A stretch of DNA of 64,000 bases from Mercenaria mercenaria (lineage: Eukaryota > Mollusca > Bivalvia > Venerida > Veneridae), in contig NC_069364.1 of NCBI RefSeq assembly GCF_021730395.1, forward strand, positions 77,803,501 through 77,867,500. Reading direction: 5' to 3'. This document shows, one piece after another, positions 62,201-64,000 of the stretch. Each line of letters starts with the position of its first letter. The first letter of the stretch is position 1. The translations under genes were made by a program, and so were the position numbers. A model generated the notes under the pieces. The model was not told where the DNA came from. It was given only the letters and a program-made list of their open reading frames with translations, and made no database searches.

Positions 62201-63112
62201 AGTCAAATCTCCTTTGAATGATAAGTGATACTGCTCAAATTGAATGATGGACCCGTCCATTTTTAAACATTTAGCAGGGTAAAGGTTAAATACAATTACT
62301 GTACCACTCTTCGCGAAAATGAACACGGTTTCCATATTATTCCTTTTACTGGCAATAACATCATGATCGATGACGCTTTAATGACCAATATGGCTTCTTT
62401 CTACAATTTATGCCATATCCAAAACTTGATTCATTTGGTTTTTAGTACACATTATTTGTTTCTTGCAAAACTTTATTCAAGAAATGTATTCCAAGAAGTG
62501 CTTTAAAATACCTGTTTTCGTTTGCTTTCTTTTTCGTTCTGGATCTTGGATATTTATATTAAAGATAGTATTGCTTTGCTTCTAAATTCATGAATTGCAT
62601 TGTAGCAGTGATAACATGATATGTTTAGCCGAAATGTAGAACATTCAGGACTGAACTAAGTCCAGATGAATACCACTACAGCTCTCACAGCTCTCATATT
62701 TCTCAGTGTTTATTTCTATTGTTCTATCACGACATGATTTGAGCCGCACCATGAGAAAACAAAGATAGTAGTATTGCAACTAGCATGGACCTAGACCAGC
62801 CTGCGCTTCCTGGTCAGGATCCATGTTGTTCGCTAACGGTTTCTCTAATTGCAATAGGCTTTGAAAGCGAACAGCATCGATCCTGACTAGCCTGCTCGAA
62901 TGCTGGTCTAGATCCATGCTGGTCGCAAATGCATTAGGTTCGTTTTCTCATGGTGCGGCTCATTTATTTAATTTATACAATGTAAAGCTGTTATACTACA
63001 GTTAGAATTATACTTACATTTAACAGAAATTGAATTTGTTCACAAGATACAAAATACATCCTAATTATTTACCTGCCAGGAACCAAATACCCATCATTCC
63101 AATCTCAGCCAT
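36244..63112 (-). CDS. Modular membrane protein: signal peptide, three F5/8 type C domains (kringle nested in the first), EGF, SEA-like domain, C-terminal anchor
   Basis: Thirteen coding exons on the minus strand: 63112-63073, 61869-61834, 59728-59519, 54633-54364, 53638-53435, 53071-52841, 50625-50437, 46201-46070, 42669-42454, 42069-41866, 41349-41161, 37156-36971, 36326-36244. All introns are GT-AG and phase 1. The total is 2190 nt, 729 residues. Domains: signal peptide 1 to about 22; F5/8C-1 at 26-95 plus 186-253; kringle 96-185; F5/8C-2 254-393; EGF 394-437; F5/8C-3 438-577; SEA-like 578-702; hydrophobic anchor about 707-725 and a short CERR tail. F5/8C of this fucolectin-like subtype usually binds sugars or cell surfaces; kringles and EGFs bind proteins; SEA domains sit next to the membrane. 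The likely role is a secretory-pathway surface adhesion or recognition protein; the ligand is unknown. If the kringle exon is skipped the frame is kept (639 residues). The anchor could instead be a GPI signal. Confidence 0.85.
36584..36866 (+). mobile_element. full-length tRNA-derived SINE (family 1)
   Basis: The tRNA-like head has an A-box-like TTAGCTCAGTAGGTAGAGCG and a B-box-like GTGAGTTCGATCCTCGGG. The body is shared with 22896-23049 and the tail is GGCGTTAAACCCAAAACAAA with CAAA repeats. It sits in the last intron of the modular gene, opposite strand. The head on its own could be scored as a tRNA gene, but it runs directly into the SINE body. Confidence 0.88.
36971..37156 (-). CDS. Modular membrane protein exon 12 (SEA-like domain, second part)
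   Basis: 186 nt: [31 protein letters not shown], then a membrane-proximal stretch ending VYVENT. Joined to exon 11 the centre reads [15 protein letters not shown]. The Gly-Ser cleavage motif of self-cleaving SEA domains is not present. Acceptor TGTATTCCAG, donor GTAAGGTA. Confidence 0.8.
37579..37924 (+). mobile_element. tRNA-derived SINE (family 2) with CA-rich tail
   Basis: Head CGCCTCGGTAGCCTAGTGAG and GGTCGTGAGTTCAATCCCCG; body CCAAAGACGTAAAAATGGTA, TATAATGTGACTGGGTGGGG and GTGATATTTCAGTGAGGCAG; tail TGAAAAAGACGTTAAACACA running into a CA microsatellite (about 37870-37924). The A-box region is shortened relative to 12328. Confidence 0.85.
38828..39039. mobile_element. MITE family 3, copy A
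   Basis: Terminal TTAACCCTTAC at the left is mirrored by GGTAAGGATTAA at the right. An internal hairpin TAGATCATGATCAGC / GCTGATCATGATCTGCACTG-like pair surrounds 38876-38926, followed by CATTCAGCCAGTAA. Copies at 54158-54355 and 62085-62289. Confidence 0.8.
39471..39710. mobile_element. MITE-like element with internal ~35 bp tandem repeats
   Basis: Ends ACTTATTAAGGAGGACAAAA and TTTTGTCC(TACA)CTCCTTATTAAGT are inverted repeats. The interior holds about five units of GAAGGGGGTTTTGTCC plus a variable A-rich spacer, starting near 39522, 39562, 39597, 39629 and 39662. Resembles bivalve elements with tandem cores in general design. Confidence 0.8.
40591..40960. repeat. 203 bp tandem duplication
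   Basis: CAAAAAGGACCAA begins at 40591 and 40794. Both copies end in GGGGTATCGAATTTTTGATT followed by a TATTT-rich stretch. In the intron between exons 11 and 12 of the modular gene. Confidence 0.75.
41161..41349 (-). CDS. Modular membrane protein exon 11 (SEA-like domain, first part)
   Basis: 189 nt: [19 protein letters not shown], then [20 protein letters not shown] and FQNVQLEK. Acceptor CTGTTTTGCAG, donor GTATTCAG. Confidence 0.8.
41866..42069 (-). CDS. Modular membrane protein exon 10 (F5/8C-3, second half)
   Basis: 204 nt, the same length as exon 5: [20 protein letters not shown] through [12 protein letters not shown] and [15 protein letters not shown]. The acceptor ATATCGAAG was chosen because a CTAAC branch-like motif lies about 25 bases upstream and the domain length then fits. 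A longer alternative would start at 42153. Donor GTAAGAAA. Confidence 0.8.
42454..42669 (-). CDS. Modular membrane protein exon 9 (F5/8C-3, first half)
   Basis: 216 nt: [54 protein letters not shown] and AIDG match the F5/8C pattern. Donor GTGAGTCA. The acceptor ATATAAAAAG is pyrimidine-poor. Confidence 0.87.
43400..44700. repeat. tandem array A, ~155 bp unit, about 7-8 copies, ending in a CGGA run
   Basis: Each unit carries TGTGACCTTGACCTTT (near 43546, 43699, 43853, 44010, 44159, 44329, 44485), GAACATTTGTGCCAAGTNAT and ATTAAAATCCCTNC. It closes with GGACGGACGGACGGAATGAC (44616-44660) and ATTCCTATAGTCCCC. In the intron between exons 8 and 9. Confidence 0.85.
44745..45305. repeat. tandem array B, ~168 bp unit, about 3 copies
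   Basis: TTTTTCCCTATATAAGTCTA recurs near 44815, 44984 and 45150 with GTGACCCCCAGGGNGGGGCC, ATATTTGACCC, TTGGTAGAGGACCACTAGAT and CAAAGCCCTAGGCCCT. Confidence 0.85.
45306..45990. repeat. tandem array C, ~144 bp unit, about 4 copies, ending in a CCGA run
   Basis: TGACCTTGACCTTTNAC at about 45337, 45480, 45625 and 45770, with GACCTCAAAATCAATAGG, GTCATCTGCTGGTCATG and CGTTCTTGAGTTATCATCCG. It closes with CCGACCGACCGACAGACCGA (45908-45954) and ACCCCTCCTTCTTCGAAGGG. Confidence 0.85.
46070..46201 (-). CDS. Modular membrane protein exon 8 (EGF-like domain)
   Basis: 132 nt, phase 1 at both ends: [14 protein letters not shown], then an extra Cys pair, then [16 protein letters not shown]. Eight cysteines, that is a standard six-Cys EGF plus one extra pair in the C3-C4 loop. 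Acceptor TTACAATGTAG, donor GTAAGTTT. Confidence 0.9.
46380..46930. repeat. tandem array D, ~170-200 bp unit, about 2.7 copies
   Basis: Units begin CACTAAGTCAAGGATCATAA, CACTAAATCAAGGGCTATAA and GACTAAGTCAAAGGCCATTA, each followed by CTCTGG-like text, TTCACA and AATACTTTTT. The end carries ACGGACCAACGGAAA, a weak form of the CGGA end. A G-rich tract follows at 46955-47010. Confidence 0.65.
47324..47652. mobile_element. foldback element, family 1 copy B (inverted relative to copy A)
   Basis: The inner palindrome AGTTCTCAAACGTGGTTTAT ... ATAAACCAAGTTTGAGAACT spans 47334-47486 and contains GTAGAATAACCCGAG / CTCTGGTTATTCTAC. The outer arm ends TATATAGGTTATTTGCTGGT, the reverse complement of the start of copy A. 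Confidence 0.85.
48329..48445. repeat. dispersed repeat with a 12 bp hairpin
   Basis: CATGGACGGTAG and CTACCGTCCATG are inverted around CATGCACTTCCA (about 48367-48403), between CAACCCGGTGCTAGATGG and AATCAAACCGAGCCTGTAAC. Similar phrases (AACCCGGTGCTA, AACCGAGCCTGT) recur at about 51918 and 51740. Confidence 0.6.
50437..50625 (-). CDS. Modular membrane protein exon 7 (F5/8C-2, second half)
   Basis: 189 nt with no in-frame ATG near its start, so easily missed: [40 protein letters not shown]. Acceptor TTAATTTGTAG, donor GTAATTAT. Confidence 0.88.
52841..53071 (-). CDS. Modular membrane protein exon 6 (F5/8C-2, first half)
   Basis: 231 nt: [48 protein letters not shown]. Acceptor TTATTCCAG, donor GTAAGTAA. 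Confidence 0.93.
53435..53638 (-). CDS. Modular membrane protein exon 5 (F5/8C-1, second half)
   Basis: 204 nt after acceptor TTTCTTTGTTAG, donor GTTAGCAT. Encodes [15 protein letters not shown] through [20 protein letters not shown] and EIYGTK. Spliced straight to exon 3 it completes a normal F5/8C domain. An in-frame ATG at 53666 reads through the acceptor region and could be mistaken for a signal peptide. Confidence 0.85.
54158..54355. mobile_element. MITE family 3, copy B, abutting the kringle exon
   Basis: TGCGACCAGTGCAGACCA, GTGCAGGCTGATCATGGTCT, CTATTCAGTCAGTAAATTTT and AGCCCATTTTAGAAATTAAG match copies at 38828 and 62085. The CTGTTCGCTATT block is duplicated here. The right end stops about 8 bases from the donor of exon 4. 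Confidence 0.8.
54364..54633 (-). CDS. Modular membrane protein exon 4 (complete kringle domain)
   Basis: 270 nt, phase 1 at both ends. Kringle hallmarks: [46 protein letters not shown] and a final cysteine, giving six cysteines. The length and motifs look intact. Donor GTAAGACC. A MITE ends about 8 bases beyond the donor. Whether it is constitutive or alternative is unknown. Confidence 0.88.
54905..55141. mobile_element. foldback element in intron 3
   Basis: Left arm CTGACGAGATACGAAAACGC with TACGCCTGAATATATTTTTA and ACATCACCTTGAAATG; right arm holds TTTCAAGGTGATGC, AAATATATTCAGGC and GTTGCGTTTTCATTTCTCGT. Arms are about 75 bp with few mismatches. Confidence 0.85.
55198..55520. mobile_element. 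foldback element in intron 3, directly next to the previous one
   Basis: Left GCCATTAATGATCAAATATT and TGTCAGTGATTAAAATAAAA, TTTCGCTAACCTA; right TAGGTTAGCGAAA, TCTAATCACTGACAATTAGG and TCATTAATGGC. Inverted arms of about 120 bp with small gaps. Confidence 0.85.
55936..55978 (+). other. G-quadruplex-prone tract
   Basis: Five or more runs of four or five G separated by one or two bases, on the non-coding strand of intron 3. A second G-rich stretch lies at about 56289-56313. Confidence 0.7.
56603..57163. mobile_element. foldback-type element made of AATGCTAA-like words
   Basis: Left end AGGCCAGTACGCTATGTTAA, right end TTAGCATGGCGCACCGGCCT, which are inverted repeats. The arms consist largely of the word AAATGCTAAATG and variants, in forward sense at 56630-56760 and reversed (ATTTAGCATTT, AGCAATAAGC) at 56985-57150. 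Similar words continue to about 57350. Confidence 0.7.
58975..59085 (-). mobile_element. SINE 3' part (family 3), minus strand
   Basis: On the minus strand: GCTGGAAAGTCGCCATATGA, CCTATAATTCTGTCGATGCG and GCGTTAAACTTAACAAAT, matching 25770-25996 and 33494-33548. Confidence 0.7.
59240..59283 (+). repeat. GT microsatellite followed by a 31-base G run
   Basis: GTGTGTGTGTGTG leads into uninterrupted G from 59253 to 59283, in the intron between exons 3 and 4. Homopolymers of this length are prone to slippage and base-calling error. Confidence 0.85.
59519..59728 (-). CDS. Modular membrane protein exon 3 (F5/8C-1, first half)
   Basis: 210 nt: [43 protein letters not shown], ending DFYDTK. Hallmarks are NVALHK, AVDG and WWxVDL. 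Acceptor CATTTGCAG, donor GTGAGGGG. Confidence 0.9.
59785..60490. repeat. ~105 bp tandem repeat split by a SINE
   Basis: CTGTAAAATATTTATTCAGA or close variants begin near 59815, 60175, 60280 and 60382, each followed by TCATTTGTTCAGATCAA-like text and a TTACAGAACTATT-like phrase. The first copy is separated from the others by the SINE at 59886-60138. In the intron between exons 2 and 3. Confidence 0.75.
59886..60138 (-). mobile_element. full-length diverged tRNA-derived SINE (family 1), minus strand
   Basis: On the minus strand: head GCCCGCTTGGCTTTGCAAGG, B-box-like GTGAGTTCGATTCTAGGCG, body ATTTATGTGGAGAAGTTTGC and CCAGGAACACTTATAAGGTT, tail GTTGAAAAACGGCACCAAAC. The same order as 36584-36866 but much more diverged, hence older. 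Confidence 0.8.
61834..61869 (-). CDS. Modular membrane protein exon 2 (signal peptide part 2)
   Basis: 36 nt after acceptor TTTGTATTGCAG, donor GTATGTAT. Encodes [12 protein letters not shown], with a probable cleavage site after VTTA. Confidence 0.75.
62085..62289. mobile_element. MITE family 3, copy C (best preserved)
   Basis: TTAACCTATAGCCTACTGGC at the left and GCAGGGTAAAGGTTAA at the right are inverted. Inside: GCCCAGTGCAGACCATGATC, an inverted GCAGGCATGTCATGGTCTGC and CTATTCAGTCAGTAAATTTT. In intron 1 of the modular gene. Confidence 0.85.
62741..62961. mobile_element. foldback element, family 2 copy B
   Basis: Begins GAGCCGCACCATGAGAAAAC and ends with its near reverse complement GTTTTCTCATGGTGCGGCTC. 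The interior AACTAGCATGGACCTAGACC and GTTCGCTAACGGTTTCTC match copy A at 20719-20953. In intron 1 of the modular gene. Confidence 0.88.
63073..63112 (-). CDS. Modular membrane protein exon 1 (start, signal peptide part 1)
   Basis: ATG at 63112 gives [13 protein letters not shown], then G at donor GTAAATAA. Joined to exon 2 it forms a standard signal peptide, which supports this otherwise tiny exon. Phase 1 out. Confidence 0.75.
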
Positions 63113-64000
63113 GATCCAATTGCCTTTCGTTATTCCATTCAGTTTAAAATGAAATTTTATTCCTCTAAAATTATTTTTTTTAAATCTACACTGCTGCTTA
63201 AAAGCCTATTACAAAACTCAGACTCTTCGCTATTGACGCAGGTTCTAAAGGAAAGAACGATTTTCTTTAGCTTTGCGGTGATGAATTATTTATTAAATTC
63301 TGTTTTTCTTTAAAGGTGGACAAGCATATATAAGGAACAGTTTTTCACAGTTTTTCTTTAAAATTCTACTTGAGTTTAAGAACAACAAAAACACAGTGTT
63401 AGATCACTATTAAAAAAGATGTTTTACTGTATTATAGAATTTCATAATTATTCCCTCCACTTTACTTTAAACTGAGTATTTCTTTTTCAATATGATTTCT
63501 ATTGTTGTATTCCCATTTAGTTGACCTAAATACGTCTAGATTTAAAACTCAGTGTAGCTTCGGAATTCATTAAGACAGAGAAATGGGAAGAAATAATACT
63601 TTCACAGATTCAGAACATTTTCATTCGCGAAATAAAGTACATACAATAAAACATATATATCTTACTTTGGTTAAAGTGACACAGGAAAGGTAAAGAATGG
63701 AAGACAAGTCTAACATAACTGTATGGGTATATCGACCTAAGACATCTTTAATGGGGCTAGGAATATGGTTTTAAAATATGAGAATATAAATTGTTATTTA
63801 TGTGAAAATTGGAAAAGTGTAATGTATGATAAAAGAAATGTTAAGAGTACATGTACAATATTGAAAGATATTGAAGAAAAATAGGATAAGTCGTTGATAG
63901 AAATGAAACAGAAAGAAAGACGAAAAGAGACTGCATCAGGAGTGCCTGTACATTAGCAATTATTTTCATGTTATTTTGATCAGCAATGTCTGGGTTACCA
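63113..64000. other. upstream region of the modular membrane protein gene
   Basis: Should contain its 5' UTR and promoter. A TATATA-like stretch on the minus strand at about 63328-63334 (CTTATATATGC) lies some 215 bases before the ATG and could be a TATA box, but nothing else supports it. No other gene is seen. Confidence 0.35.

Overview
The window reads as nuclear DNA of a bivalve mollusc, probably a heterodont/venerid-type clam. The evidence is AT-rich sequence with spliced host genes, tRNA-derived SINEs with a GTTAAAC-(CAAA)n type tail like those reported from bivalves, abundant foldback/MITE elements, and tandem arrays carrying TGACCTTGACCTTT motifs. The species call is inference, since no search could be run.

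Layout. (1) About 1-3330: a decayed DIRS-like (tyrosine-recombinase) retrotransposon. (2) 3.3-8.2 kb: AT-rich spacer with simple repeats and one foldback element. (3) 8.2-10.9 kb and 19.1-21.4 kb, both minus strand: a tandem pair of Cys-loop ligand-gated channel subunit genes of the nicotinic acetylcholine receptor type. Each has three coding exons, with identical lengths for exons 2 and 3 (98 and 748 nt). They are separated by about 8 kb of repeats, including a 1.3 kb inverted-repeat element made of palindromic units. (4) 21.5-28.4 kb: spacer with SINEs and degenerate tandem repeats. (5) About 28.4-30.85 kb: a second, different DIRS-like fossil carrying a palindromic insertion. (6) 30.9-36.2 kb: spacer. 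(7) 36.2-63.1 kb, minus strand: a 27 kb gene assembled here from 13 coding exons. It encodes signal peptide, F5/8 type C domain 1, F5/8 type C domain 2, EGF, F5/8 type C domain 3, SEA-like domain, and a C-terminal hydrophobic anchor. A complete kringle exon lies inside the intron that splits F5/8C domain 1. All 12 introns are phase 1 and the exon lengths sum to an open frame of 730 codons including the stop.

How it fits together. The host content is cell-surface: two receptor-channel paralogues from local duplication, and one modular adhesion/lectin-like membrane protein built by exon shuffling. The rest is mobile and repetitive DNA, much of it in introns. The most unusual observations are the kringle exon nested inside an F5/8C domain, the uniform phase-1 architecture, the density and variety of foldback elements, and a family of modular tandem arrays sharing CCGT/CGGA ends and nuclear-receptor-like half-sites. 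I see no prokaryotic-style defence or biosynthetic system.
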